A DNA stretch of 64,000 nt from Solirubrobacterales bacterium (lineage in GTDB: Bacteria; Actinomycetota; Thermoleophilia; Solirubrobacterales; Solirubrobacteraceae), in contig DAHUYZ010000003.1 in NCBI GenBank assembly GCA_027306855.1, positions 18,926 to 82,925 of the forward strand, written 5' to 3'. The position numbers were made by a program, and so were the translations under genes. This document shows, piece after piece, positions 14,207 to 24,395 of this stretch; positions within the stretch are counted from its first letter, which is position 1, and each line of letters opens with the position of its first letter. Below the pieces are notes generated by a model. The model saw only the letters and a list, made by a program, of their open reading frames with translations. It was not told the DNA's origin and did not search any database.

Positions 14207-15029
14207 ACAGATCCAAGGCCGGCGCCGAATGCGTCAGGGCGCCCATGGAGATGTAGTCGACCCCCGTCAACGCGCGTTCGCGCAGGTTCTCCAGGGTGAC
14301 GTTGCCGCTCGCCTCGAGCTTCGCGCGGCCTGCCACCTGAGCGACCGCGGCGCGCAGCTCGTCGACAGTCATGTTGTCGAGCAGGAGCTTCGGGGCGTCG
14401 GCGGCCAGCGCCTGGTCGATCTCGTCGGGGTTGCGCACCTCGACCTCCAACGTCAGCTCGGGCGCTGCCTTGCGGGCCAGCGCAATCGCTGGCCCGATCC
14501 CGCCCGCGGCGGCGATGTGGTTCTCCTTGATGAGGATCGCGTCGTACAGGCCGACGCGGTGGTTGCAGGCGCCACCAAAAGCGACGGCGGCCTTCTCGAG
14601 CATCCGCAGCCCCGGGGTCGTCTTGCGCGTATCAAGCACAGTCGCGCCGGTTCCCTCAACCGCGCTTGCAGCCCGTGCGGCCATCGTCGCGACGCCCGAC
14701 AGGTGGGCGAGGAAGTTGAGCGCTGTGCGCTCCCCAGTAAGCAGGGCGCGCGCCGAGCCTTCGACCGAGAGCACCGGACCGCCTTCCTCGCGCCATCGGC
14801 CCTCTCCGACCAGCCGCTCGAAATGCGCTCCAGGGTCGAGCAACGAGAAGGCCGCCTCGGCTGCGTCGAGGCCGTAGATCGCGCCGGGAGCCTTCTGGGT
14901 TATGAGCGCCTGCGCGTATGCGTCCCTTCCGACGGTCGCATTCGTCGTGACGTCCCCACTGCCGACGTCCTCGTCCAGCGCCCGCCGTACGAGCGCGAGC
15001 AGCTCCTCGCTGGGCATAACGACGGTCAT
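14181..15029 (-). CDS. nadC: Nicotinate-nucleotide pyrophosphorylase (carboxylating)
   Basis: EDVGSGDVTTNATVG, LNFLAHLSGVATMAARA, LDTRKTTPGLRMLEKAAVAFGGACNHRVGLYDAILIKENH. Confidence 0.96.
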   Translation of the reverse strand: MTVVMPSEELLALVRRALDEDVGSGDVTTNATVGRDAYAQALITQKAPGAIYGLDAAEAAFSLLDPGAHFERLVGEGRWREEGGPVLSVEGSARALLTGERTALNFLAHLSGVATMAARAASAVEGTGATVLDTRKTTPGLRMLEKAAVAFGGACNHRVGLYDAILIKENHIAAAGGIGPAIALARKAAPELTLEVEVRNPDEIDQALAADAPKLLLDNMTVDELRAAVAQVAGRAKLEASGNVTLENLRERALTGVDYISMGALTHSAPALDLSMLMKPLP

Positions 15030-15127
15030 GGGGGCGAGGATATGCGAACTACGCTTCTCGTCACCACCTCCGACGAGCGCGGGAAATCGCGGGCGCTTGT
15101 GCGTATCCCGTCCAGTGGAGCGAACCG

Positions 15128-16186
15128 ATGCCCCGGGATAGACTGGGAGCTGTGAAGACCCTTCCGATGGTCCCCGCGCAAGAGCCGCTTCCACAGCTCA
15201 CGCCCGAGCGGATCGCCGAGCTGCACGCGGAGATTCGGGTGCTCGCTCAGCAGCGAGAAGCGGTGATCCTCGCGCACAACTACCAGGTGCCTGAGATTCA
15301 GCAGATCGCCGATTACGTCGGGGACTCGCTAGGGCTTTCGCGTAAGGCGGCCGAAGCCGAGGGGGAGACGATCGTCTTCTGCGGCGTGCACTTCATGGCC
15401 GAGACCGCCTCGATTCTCTGCCCCTCCAAGACGGTCCTGATCCCCGACCTAGAGGCAGGCTGCTCGCTCGCCGCCTCGATCGACGCTGAGCAGCTGCGCG
15501 AGTGGAAGGAGCGCTATCCGGAGGGGGTGGTGGTGATGTACGTCAACACGACCGCCGAGGTCAAGGCGCTGACCGACTACTGCTGCACATCCGCCAACGC
15601 TGTCGATGTCGTGCGCCACATCTACGACACGTACGGCCCCGACACGGAGATCCTGTTCGGCCCAGACATGTGGCTCGGCGCCTACGTCGAGAAGGAGCTT
15701 GGCCGTCCGATGCACGTCTGGGACGGGGAGTGCCACGTCCATGCCGGCATCAGGCCGTCGGACATCGAGGCGACTCGCGCGGCCCATCCGGGCGCCGACT
15801 TCTTGATCCACCCGGAGTGCGGATGCACGACGAGCGTCATGGAGTACGTCGCTGCCGGCGACATCTCCCCCGAGGGCGTACACATGCTCTCCACCGGCGG
15901 CATGCTGCGCTATGCCGGGGACACGGAGCGGTATGCCAAAGAGCACCCAGACCACCGCGAGGCGGTCGTGGCGACCGAGGTCGGCATGCTCTACCCGCTG
16001 CACATGGCGGCGCCTGACGTGACGTTCATCCCCGCCAACCCTGAGGCTAGCTGCGTGTTCATGAAGATGATCACCCTAGAGAAGCTGCGCGACTGCCTGC
16101 GCGACATGCGGTTCGAGGTGCGGGTGCCTCCCGAGATCGCCGAGCGCGCCCGCGTGCCAATCGACCGTATGGTGGCGATCGGCTGA
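15128..16186 (+). CDS. nadA: Quinolinate synthase NadA (start may be GTG at 15152)
   Basis: VILAHNYQVPEIQQIADYVGDSLGLSRKA, FCGVHFMAETASIL, HPECGCTTSVME. Confidence 0.96.
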   Translation: MPRDRLGAVKTLPMVPAQEPLPQLTPERIAELHAEIRVLAQQREAVILAHNYQVPEIQQIADYVGDSLGLSRKAAEAEGETIVFCGVHFMAETASILCPSKTVLIPDLEAGCSLAASIDAEQLREWKERYPEGVVVMYVNTTAEVKALTDYCCTSANAVDVVRHIYDTYGPDTEILFGPDMWLGAYVEKELGRPMHVWDGECHVHAGIRPSDIEATRAAHPGADFLIHPECGCTTSVMEYVAAGDISPEGVHMLSTGGMLRYAGDTERYAKEHPDHREAVVATEVGMLYPLHMAAPDVTFIPANPEASCVFMKMITLEKLRDCLRDMRFEVRVPPEIAERARVPIDRMVAIG

Positions 16187-16253
16187 AAGGGTCGGTGCGA
16201 CTCGGCCGGACGGCGGCTATCGCGCTAGCCGTGGACAGACGTTTCGAAAACGC

Positions 16254-17504
16254 TTAGAAATCAGACGCCTCGTGCGGGCCGACGCACGCGACCGCGAGGT
16301 TGTCCGCCACATTCGAGGCAACCTCTCTGACCTCGTCAAACGTCACGGCGTCCAGCTGTTCGATCGCCTTGTCAGGGTCGATGTCCTCGCCATAGACGAT
16401 CTTCTGGCTCGCGCCGTACCTGGCGACCGCGTTCGTGTTCTCGAAGGCAAGCACCAGTTTGCCGGCGGCATAAGCCCTTGCGCGCTCGACCTCCTCCTCC
16501 GTCGGGCCATCCGCGCGCAGCTCATCCACGATCTCCCTCATGCGGGTGTAGGCCTCGATGCACTTGCTCGACTGAAGGCCCGATCCCAGTTGCAGTATCG
16601 GCACGTCCGCAAAGGCGTGCGCAATCGCGTACACCGAGTAGCAGAGCCCTCGCTTCTCCCTGATCTCCTCGAACAGCCGCGACCCCATCGAGCCGCCCAG
16701 CAGCGTCGAGTAGATCGCAAGCGCCGCGCGCTCCTTTGTGCTCGATACCGTCACGTCCGGCCTGTAGATCATGCGCAAATGCGACTGGTTTGTGTCGCGC
16801 TGCTCGACGAGCGTCTGCGGGTCGAACGCCGAGGCCGGCACGTAAGGGTCGGGCTCCTGCAACGTCGGGAACCGGCCGAACAGCTCGTGTAGCTCTTCGT
16901 CGGCCGGCACGTGCTCCGTGTTGCCGACCAAGAACGCCCCGCCGCTCGCGCCCGCCCAGCGGCGCTGCCTGAACGCGACGATGCCCTCGCGCGTAAAGGT
17001 TTTTAGGTTCTCCTCCGGTCCCAGCACCGTCCTGCCGAGTGGGTGGTCGCCGAAGGCGGCTTTGTCGATCAGGTACTCCGCCACGGTCGAAGGCTGGTCA
17101 TAGGCCCTGTTGATCTCCTGGATCACCACGCCCCGCTCCCTGTCGAGCTCCTCGGGGTCGATCTTCGGGCGCGCGACGAAATCGCTCAGCAGGTCGATCG
17201 CCTGCGGAGCCGACTCGGCCCTGACCGTGATGTGGAAGGCGACGAGATCGTGGCTCGTATACGCATTCAAGACGCCCCCCAGCCGCTCCGCGGTCTCATT
17301 GACATCCCTGTACGTCGGGTACTTCTCCCCGCCCTTGAACACAAGGTGCTCGAGGAAATGGGCCATACCGTTCTCGTCCTGGCTCTCCGTTCGCGCGCCT
17401 GCGTCGAACGCAACGAGCACCGTCAGCGCGCGCGTGCCCGGCAGGCTCACCGTATAGATCGGCAGGCCATTGCCCTCCACCGTCGTCGTCGAGATGCTCG
17501 CCAT
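16254..17504 (-). CDS. M16 family zinc metallopeptidase
   Basis: HFLEH zinc motif (MAHFLEHLVFKGGEKYP), MGSRLFEEIREKRGLCYSV. Confidence 0.93.
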   Translation of the reverse strand: MASISTTTVEGNGLPIYTVSLPGTRALTVLVAFDAGARTESQDENGMAHFLEHLVFKGGEKYPTYRDVNETAERLGGVLNAYTSHDLVAFHITVRAESAPQAIDLLSDFVARPKIDPEELDRERGVVIQEINRAYDQPSTVAEYLIDKAAFGDHPLGRTVLGPEENLKTFTREGIVAFRQRRWAGASGGAFLVGNTEHVPADEELHELFGRFPTLQEPDPYVPASAFDPQTLVEQRDTNQSHLRMIYRPDVTVSSTKERAALAIYSTLLGGSMGSRLFEEIREKRGLCYSVYAIAHAFADVPILQLGSGLQSSKCIEAYTRMREIVDELRADGPTEEEVERARAYAAGKLVLAFENTNAVARYGASQKIVYGEDIDPDKAIEQLDAVTFDEVREVASNVADNLAVACVGPHEASDF

Positions 17505-17555
17505 CGCTCTCCACGATATGCCACAGCCGCCGGGCCATGGTCGTTCGCCGCCGCA

Positions 17556-17585
17556 GCCTGCATGCAAAGGCGGTTGCATGCAGGC
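17556..17585. promoter_or_regulatory. Perfect 12-bp inverted repeat in divergent intergenic region (candidate operator)
   Basis: GCCTGCATGCAA-AGGCGG-TTGCATGCAGGC between divergent M16 protease and ftsE starts. Confidence 0.6.
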
Positions 17586-17683
17586 AAAACTGCGGATCTC
17601 AGGCGGGGGCGGCTGTACGCTGCGCGGCCATGGCCGCCTCCCGCGCCGAATCTCCCAGCAGCACGTTCGCCCGCCGACGTGGC

Positions 17684-18538
17684 ATGACATCGTACGCCCA
17701 CGCGAATGCCGCCGCGCAGCCCATAGCTGCTCCAACCAGGCCCTCCCAGACACCGGGCGCCAACACGGTCGTCGAGTTTCAGGGAGTCACCAAGCGCTAT
17801 GACTCGGGCGACATCGGACTCGAACGAGCAACGTTCGCGATCGACCGCCAAGAGCTCGTGTTCCTCGTTGGCGCCACCGGCTCAGGCAAGTCGACGATCA
17901 TGCGCCTCCTCGTCAAGGAGCTCGAACCGAGCGAGGGCGTCATCCGAGTCGCAGGGCGCGACCTCTCCCAGATCCAAAGAAAGAGCATCCCTTACTACCG
18001 GCGCAACATCGGGGTCGTCTTCCAGGACTTCAAGCTGCTGCCCACACGCACCGTCTACGACAACATCGCCTACACGCTGCAGGTCACGGGCGCCTCGCGC
18101 AAGCAGATCCGCGCTGCGCTACCCGACATCCTGCGGCTGACCGGCCTCTCGACGAAGCTCCACAACTATCCCCACCAGCTCTCCGGCGGCGAGCAGCAAC
18201 GCGTCGCCGTCGCGCGTGCGTTCGCCTCGCACCCCCCGCTCCTGCTCGCCGACGAGCCCACCGGCAACCTCGACCCGAAGACCTCGATCGGGATCATGCA
18301 GCTGCTCTACCGCATCAACCGCGCCGGCACGACAGTGATCGTCGCCACCCACGACTCCGACATGGTCAACCGCATGCGCCGCCGCGTCATCGAGTTGCGC
18401 CGCGGGCGTGTTATCCGCGACGAGGCGACCGGGCTGTACACGCAGGACGAGACGACATCCGACCTCGGCGAGCGTTTGCGTCGTGAAGTCGAGACGCACG
18501 ACAGGATCGAGCGCGCACGCGCCCAGACGCGACGATGA
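17684..18538 (+). CDS. ftsE: Cell division ATP-binding protein FtsE
   Basis: ABC ATPase: [37 protein letters not shown]; followed by overlapping ftsX. Confidence 0.92.
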   Translation: MTSYAHANAAAQPIAAPTRPSQTPGANTVVEFQGVTKRYDSGDIGLERATFAIDRQELVFLVGATGSGKSTIMRLLVKELEPSEGVIRVAGRDLSQIQRKSIPYYRRNIGVVFQDFKLLPTRTVYDNIAYTLQVTGASRKQIRAALPDILRLTGLSTKLHNYPHQLSGGEQQRVAVARAFASHPPLLLADEPTGNLDPKTSIGIMQLLYRINRAGTTVIVATHDSDMVNRMRRRVIELRRGRVIRDEATGLYTQDETTSDLGERLRREVETHDRIERARAQTRR

Positions 18539-19428
18539 AGCTCGGGTTCTTCTTGAAGGAGGCGCTTCGTTCGGTGCGGCGCAACCCCGCGCCGTCGTTC
18601 GCGGCGCTCTCCTGCGTGCTCGTCACCACGCTCGTCATCGGTGTCTTCATCCCCGTCGTCCAGGCCACGAACGGCGCAGCCAACTCGATCCGCGGGCGGG
18701 TGCTCGTCGACGTCGATCTCGCCACGACCGCGTCGTCTTCGGAAGTCGCCCGTGTGCGCCACGAGGTCGAACACGTTCGCTACGCGGGCCGCGTCGAACT
18801 GGTCTCAAAGCAGACCGGCTATGAGCAGGAGCGCAAGATCGACCCTCAGGCGTTCCAGCTGATCGGCTACAACCCGCTCCCCGACATCCTGCGCGTCACG
18901 CCCGACAATCCAGATCACGCCGACGCGCTGCGTGCTGAGCTCGACCAGTCGAGCCCGCTCGGCGTGCGGCTCGTCTCAGACCCCGCGATCGCCGCCGTCC
19001 AGGACCGCCAAGCCCAGACCGACAAGATCCTCTCGGCCACACGGATCGTGAAGCTGACGATGGCCCTGCTCGCCGCGCTGCTCGTCATCTCCTCCGTACT
19101 GCTCGTGTCGAACACGATTCGCCTCTCTCTGTTTTCGCGCCGTCGCGAGGTCGAGGTCATGAAGCTCGTCGGCGCGACCGACTGGTTCATCCGCTGGCCG
19201 TTCGTGATCGAGGGCCTGTTCCTCGGGGCGCTCGGCGGGCTCTGCGCGATCGGCCTGCTCGCGCTTGCCAAGGTCACGCTCATCGACCCGCTCGCGAGCA
19301 CCGTCAAGCTGATCTCTCAACCTTCGATGATCGACTTCCGCGCGTTGATCGTCGTCTTGATGGCGTGCGCGATCGCCGTCTCCGCGGCGGGCTCCGGAAT
19401 ATCGCTGCGCCGCTTCCTACGTGTCTGA
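18535..19428 (+). CDS. ftsX: Cell division protein FtsX (permease-like)
   Basis: 4-bp ATGA overlap with ftsE; four predicted TM segments; [28 protein letters not shown]. Confidence 0.9.
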   Translation: MKLGFFLKEALRSVRRNPAPSFAALSCVLVTTLVIGVFIPVVQATNGAANSIRGRVLVDVDLATTASSSEVARVRHEVEHVRYAGRVELVSKQTGYEQERKIDPQAFQLIGYNPLPDILRVTPDNPDHADALRAELDQSSPLGVRLVSDPAIAAVQDRQAQTDKILSATRIVKLTMALLAALLVISSVLLVSNTIRLSLFSRRREVEVMKLVGATDWFIRWPFVIEGLFLGALGGLCAIGLLALAKVTLIDPLASTVKLISQPSMIDFRALIVVLMACAIAVSAAGSGISLRRFLRV

Positions 19429-19466
19429 GTGGCGGCCCGAGCCGCGCCGCCGCGTAGGCTGATGGA

Positions 19467-20654
19467 GTGCAAGCCAAGCAACAGCGCCTTCTCGCGCTCC
19501 TGGCGCTGTTGCTCCCCGTTCTGCTGGTGCTCGGCATCTGGCTCGGCGGGCACCCAAGCGATCTGCCCGGCTTCATGCGCGGCGTTTTCCTCGCCGACCA
19601 CGAAACGCTCGCCGTCAACGAAGCGATCGACCGGGTCGCGCACGACTACTACCGGCCCGTATCGAAGTCGAGTCTCGCGAGCTCCTCGATCTCGGGCATG
19701 CTCGCAAGCCTGCACGATCCCTACTCGAGCTACTTATCGGCGAAGGAACTCGAGGCGTTCGACGAGCCTTCGAGCTTCGCCGGCATTGGCGTCGCGGTCG
19801 ATCCCAAGCCAGGAGGCCTCGAAGTCGTGCGCGTGTTCGACTCATCGCCCGCTCAGCGCTCCGGCCTGAAAACGGGAGATCTGATCGTTTCGGTCAACGG
19901 GCGCTCGCTGCGCGGGCTATCCACCGACACCTCAACCGGCCTCATCAAGGGCCCTCCCGGCACCGACGTGCAGCTGACCGTCAAGCAGACATCGGGCCAA
20001 ACGCGCACGGTCACTGTCACGCGCGCCACGATCACTCAGCCCGTCGTCGCCTCCGCGATGCGCACCTACAAAGGCGTCAAGCTCGGTTGGGTCTATCTCG
20101 CCACGTTCAGCGAAGGAGCGCACGGCGAGCTGCGTGAGGCGATCGATGCGCTGCTGCGCCAAGGCGCGCGCGGGCTCGTGTTCGACCTGCGCGGCAACGG
20201 CGGCGGGCTCGTAAGCGAGGCGCGGCTCGTCGCCAGCACGTTCATCCCCTCAGGCGTGATCGTCACCACGCGCGGGCGCTCCCAGCCGACCGTCGTGCTC
20301 ACCGCGGCGGGCGACGCGATCTCCAGCTCGGTCCCCGTCGTCGTGCTCGTCGACCACGACACCGCCTCGGCGTCCGAGATCGTGACCGCGGCGCTCCAAG
20401 ACCACCATCGCGCGACCGTCGTCGGCGAACACACCTACGGCAAGGGCGTCTTCCAGGAGCTGGAGCCGCTGAGCAACGGCGGCGGCCTGAAGATCACGGT
20501 CGGCGAGTACTTCACCCCCGACGGCCGCAACCTGGGTGGCGGCGGCGTCCACGAGGGCAAGGGCATCACCCCGGAAGTGCTCGTCTCCCATGGCGTCGAC
20601 ACCGAACACGGCCTCGACATCGCCCTGCGCACACTCGCGGCGCAGGTCAAATGA
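19467..20654 (+). CDS. S41 family C-terminal processing peptidase (PDZ domain)
   Basis: PDZ (GIGVAVDPKPGGLEVVRVFDSSPAQRSGLKTGDLIVSVNG), catalytic VDHDTASASEIVTAALQDH ... GKGVFQ. Confidence 0.93.
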   Translation: MQAKQQRLLALLALLLPVLLVLGIWLGGHPSDLPGFMRGVFLADHETLAVNEAIDRVAHDYYRPVSKSSLASSSISGMLASLHDPYSSYLSAKELEAFDEPSSFAGIGVAVDPKPGGLEVVRVFDSSPAQRSGLKTGDLIVSVNGRSLRGLSTDTSTGLIKGPPGTDVQLTVKQTSGQTRTVTVTRATITQPVVASAMRTYKGVKLGWVYLATFSEGAHGELREAIDALLRQGARGLVFDLRGNGGGLVSEARLVASTFIPSGVIVTTRGRSQPTVVLTAAGDAISSSVPVVVLVDHDTASASEIVTAALQDHHRATVVGEHTYGKGVFQELEPLSNGGGLKITVGEYFTPDGRNLGGGGVHEGKGITPEVLVSHGVDTEHGLDIALRTLAAQVK

Positions 20655-22369
20655 GCCCGCCGCGCCCCAGCCGCTCGGGCGGCAAGCGGCCCGCGCGCAA
20701 GGGGCCGCAGCCCGAACGCAAGCCCGCGAAGGGGCCAGGGCGGGGAGGCCCTTCGCGCGCAGGTGGATCGCGGACGGGAATGTCATCCGACGCGCGCGTC
20801 GTCTGGCCGCCCCAGGAGCGCACCGAGAGCGCCCGCGACGCGATCGAGCAGATGCTGCTCGAGGCCGGGATGATTCGGTCGTTCGCGCCCGCCGTCGAGA
20901 GGGAGGCAGCGCGGGCAGCCGATCGCGCATGGCGGGGTGCAGCGTCGCAGGGGCGGCGCGACCTGAGGGATCTGGCCACCTTCACTGTCGATCCGAGCAC
21001 CGCACGTGACTTCGACGACGCCATATCGGCCGAACGCTCCTCCGATGGGAAGGTACGGATATGGGTACACATCGCCGACGTCGCCGCCCACGTCCCCGAA
21101 GGCTCGGTGCTCGACTCCGAGGCCTGCCGGCGCTCGACGAGCGTGTACGTGCCCGGCGCGGTCGAGCCGATGCTGCCACACGCGCTCTCCAGCGATGCCT
21201 GCTCGCTCGTGCCCGGCACCGAGCGACTAGCGGTGACGGTCGAGCTGGAGCTGCGCGGCTCGCAGACGCTCTCGGCGAGCTTCTACCGCTCGATCATCCG
21301 CTCCAATGAGCGTCTCGACTACGAGCGCGTCGATCGGGTCTTCGCCGGGACAGAGCGCGCCCCCGAGCCGTGGGGAGAGCCGCTTGCCGCAGCCCGCGCC
21401 GCAGCCGCCGCGTTAGGAGATGCGCGCGAGTCTGGTGGGGCGCTCGTGATCGAGTCCGAGGAGCCCGAGTTCTCTTTCGACGAGCGCGGCAACGTCAGTG
21501 AGATCGTCCCGCGCGTCCAGACCGAGTCGCACCGCCTGATCGAGCACCTGATGATCGCCGCAAACGAAGCGGTCGCGCGCCGCCTGCAGGAGCGCTCGAT
21601 TCCATGCCTCTACCGCGTCCACGAGCGCCCCGATCCGGGCCGCATCCGCGAGCTGGTTCTGCAGCTCGACTCCCTCGGGGTCCCCACGCCGCCGCTCCCT
21701 GACTCGCTGTCGCCCGTGGAGGCGGCGGATTTGGTGGGCGAGATTTCACGGCGCGTCGACGCCCACGTGAAGCGCACCGGACGCGGTCGGATCGCGCTGT
21801 CCTCGCTCGTGCTGCGCTCGCTCAAGCAGGCCGTCTACTCGCCCGTCAACATCGGTCACGCCGGCCTGCGCTCGCCCTGCTACTGCCACTTCACCTCGCC
21901 GATCCGCCGCTACCCCGACATCGTCTGCCACCGCGGCCTGCTCTCGTCGATCGGCGCCGGCGAGCGGCCCGCGCCGCGCCGCGAGCTGGAGCAGCTGGGC
22001 GAATGGTGCTCCGAGCGCGAGCGCGACGCCGCGCGCTTGGAGCATCGCGGCGATGACATCGCGGCCTGCCACCGGCTCGAGCAGGACCTCCTCGACGGCG
22101 GGTTCGATCAAGTGTTTCCAGGGGAGGTGACGGGGCTGATAGGCGCGGGGGCGTTCATCGCGTTCGGGGTTTACGAGGGAATGCTGCCCGTGCGACTCAT
22201 GCACTCTGAGGGGGAGCGCGACTGGTGGGAGCTGAACGAGCACCGCACGATTCTGCGCGGAGAGCGCTCGGGCGCGACGCTGCGTCTCGGCGACGAGGTC
22301 GATGTTCGCGTCGTGCGCGTCGACGCAACAGGTGGGCGGGTCGATCTCGCTCTGGCCACCACCTCATAG
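20651..22369 (+). CDS. RNase II/RNase R family exoribonuclease
   Basis: DPSTARDFDDAISAER, VWIHIADVAAHV-like, FTSPIRRYPDIVCHR motifs, C-terminal S1-like. Confidence 0.93.
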   Translation: MSPPRPSRSGGKRPARKGPQPERKPAKGPGRGGPSRAGGSRTGMSSDARVVWPPQERTESARDAIEQMLLEAGMIRSFAPAVEREAARAADRAWRGAASQGRRDLRDLATFTVDPSTARDFDDAISAERSSDGKVRIWVHIADVAAHVPEGSVLDSEACRRSTSVYVPGAVEPMLPHALSSDACSLVPGTERLAVTVELELRGSQTLSASFYRSIIRSNERLDYERVDRVFAGTERAPEPWGEPLAAARAAAAALGDARESGGALVIESEEPEFSFDERGNVSEIVPRVQTESHRLIEHLMIAANEAVARRLQERSIPCLYRVHERPDPGRIRELVLQLDSLGVPTPPLPDSLSPVEAADLVGEISRRVDAHVKRTGRGRIALSSLVLRSLKQAVYSPVNIGHAGLRSPCYCHFTSPIRRYPDIVCHRGLLSSIGAGERPAPRRELEQLGEWCSERERDAARLEHRGDDIAACHRLEQDLLDGGFDQVFPGEVTGLIGAGAFIAFGVYEGMLPVRLMHSEGERDWWELNEHRTILRGERSGATLRLGDEVDVRVVRVDATGGRVDLALATTS

Positions 22370-22433
22370 GCACCATCGCAAACCGGACGGCAAAGACACG
22401 CCGCGGGCGATCGCCGGATACGCTCGCTGGACG

Positions 22434-22919
22434 ATGGCGAAGTCGAAGACCAAGAAGCGCAAGCTGGGCGCCGGGGACGTGGCGAGCAACCGCTACGCCT
22501 CCTACCGCTACGAGCTGATCGAACGGATCGAGTGCGGCGTCGCATTGCTGGGCACGGAGGTCAAGGCGCTGCGCGCCTCAGGCGCCCAGCTCAAGGACGG
22601 CTACGCCGCCATCAGAGACGGCGAGCTGTGGCTGCACTCGGTCCATATACCGCCATATCTGCCCGCCTCGCGCGATAACCACGACCCCGAGCGCCCTCGC
22701 AAGCTGCTGCTGCACCGCGACCAGATCGAGCGTCTGGAGGCGCGCGTCTCAGAGCGCGGCCTGACGCTCGTGCCGACGCGCATCTACTTCAAGGGTCCCG
22801 TCGCCAAGGTCGAGATCGCGCTCGCCCGCGGCAAGGACCTCTACGACAAGCGCCAGGCGATCAAGGACCGAGAGTCGAGGAGGGACATGGAAAGGGGCCT
22901 GCGCGAAGCGAGACGCTAG
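22434..22919 (+). CDS. smpB: SsrA-binding protein SmpB
   Basis: YRYELIERIECGVALLGTEVKALRASGAQLKDGYA ... GKDLYDKRQAIKDRESRRDMERG. Confidence 0.97.
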   Translation: MAKSKTKKRKLGAGDVASNRYASYRYELIERIECGVALLGTEVKALRASGAQLKDGYAAIRDGELWLHSVHIPPYLPASRDNHDPERPRKLLLHRDQIERLEARVSERGLTLVPTRIYFKGPVAKVEIALARGKDLYDKRQAIKDRESRRDMERGLREARR

Positions 22920-23761
22920 AGCGAGCGGAAGCTGTGACCGGCGCTCGCGAGGATGTGGGTCTCGGCCATGCCGAGCGCCAGCGCGACGATCAGTGCCGTA
23001 TAGACGAGCCCGATCATGATGCGGTGGTTTCGAGGCACGCGGTAATACGAGGCTTGCTCGATCGAGCGTGAGCGCAACTGGCGCCAGCGGCGTGGCATCT
23101 CGCGCAGTGCGAGCAGGATGAAGACGAGAAGGAACGGGTTGCCAAGCAGCACGACCATCGCGACGAGCCCTCCGATCCCGAGGAACCACATCGAAGGAGC
23201 CACCGCCGCCATCGCGCGACCGCCGTCGAACGGCACGACAGGGATCAGGTTGATCAGGTTGAGGAAGAACCCCATATAGGCGAGCGCCAGCAGCAGGTCG
23301 CTGCCCGTCAGCGCGGCGATCAGCGCGACGACCGCCGATCCGAGCGTTCCCAGGATGGGGCCTGCCAAACCGACTCGGGCCTCCGCCAGCGCGTTGTCGC
23401 CGAGCGAGCGCGAGAAGATCGCCGCGCCCAAAAACGGGATGAACATCGGCGTGCTCGCTTTGATCCCCTCGCGCCTCAACTGGATCACGTGACCCATCTC
23501 GTGTACGAACAGCAGCACTACGAAGCCCACCGCGAAGGGCCATCCGAACAGCAGGCTGTAGGCAGCCATCGACACGAGAGCGGTCCCCGCGGTCGTCAGC
23601 AGCTTCAGCTTCGGCAGCACAAGCACGGCGCTCTTCAGGTAGGCGCCGAACTTCGCGGCAAGCACACCGGCGCCAGCGAGCACGCCGCCCGCTCGCTTGC
23701 GCAGCGAGCGCTTCGGCACGCCGAACGGGCCTTCTGTCGCCAAGGGCAGCTCGCCGTCCAT
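22916..23761 (-). CDS. Site-2 protease family (M50) membrane metalloprotease
   Basis: VLLFVHEMGHVIQLRREG (HExxH) and NLINLIPVVPFDGGRAM. Confidence 0.92.
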   Translation of the reverse strand: MDGELPLATEGPFGVPKRSLRKRAGGVLAGAGVLAAKFGAYLKSAVLVLPKLKLLTTAGTALVSMAAYSLLFGWPFAVGFVVLLFVHEMGHVIQLRREGIKASTPMFIPFLGAAIFSRSLGDNALAEARVGLAGPILGTLGSAVVALIAALTGSDLLLALAYMGFFLNLINLIPVVPFDGGRAMAAVAPSMWFLGIGGLVAMVVLLGNPFLLVFILLALREMPRRWRQLRSRSIEQASYYRVPRNHRIMIGLVYTALIVALALGMAETHILASAGHSFRSL

Positions 23762-23843
23762 GAATTCATTGTCGCAGGCCGGTCGATCAGCGGCCCCAGC
23801 CCGGCTTTCTTCGCAACGTGCGGGGAGAACTCCTCGACCGCTA

Positions 23844-23872
23844 TTGACTTGCGCAGAGAAGAGGCGTACGTT
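23844..23872 (+). promoter_or_regulatory. Candidate sigma70-type promoter upstream of tmRNA
   Basis: TTGACT (23844-23849), 17-nt spacer, TACGTT (23867-23872). Confidence 0.45.
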
Positions 23873-24028
23873 GGATCCAGACGCGGACCCGAGCCGCGAA
23901 GAGCGAGGCCACTGAGGTGTGAGGCCGCGCCACCAGCCACCGCAAGGCCGCGAGGCTAAGCGGCAGCAGGTTCCTCAAGCGGCCCGGGGACGCGTCGACT
24001 TCGTTAAACTCCAAGGGCAACATCCATG

Positions 24029-24388
24029 GGGACGACAGGCTTCGACGCGGTCGGCTCGTGTGGATGGTCGCGAGTCGAGGTCCCGGGCGGCCTCGCTAAA
24101 CACCCGGGAAAACAATAAGTGCGGACTCTCACGAGTACGCCCTCGCCGCTTAGTTAGAAGCTAGGCCCGAGGTCTCAGGCCCCGCTCGCCTGCGGCGGGG
24201 AAGGCTGGGATCAGAAAGCAGGCTCACCTGACGAGGTCTGCCTTCGCCGAGTCAGGGAAAGCCAAGGAGGCTGGTCCCCCGCAACCCGGCCGGCGAGGCT
24301 AGCGGGGGACGAGATCAGAGCGCCGGCTACGCTCGTAGACACCATCCAGACGCGACCGCGGACCCGGGTTCGATTCCCGGCGTCTCCA
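24029..24388 (+). ncRNA. ssrA: tmRNA (SsrA), tag peptide ADSHEYALAA
   Basis: 5' GGGGACGACAGGCTTCGACG pairs with 3' CGTCTCCA; T-arm GGGTTCGATTCCC; tag ORF GCG GAC TCT CAC GAG TAC GCC CTC GCC GCT TAG at 24121-24153. Confidence 0.96.
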
Positions 24389-24395
24389 CTTGACC

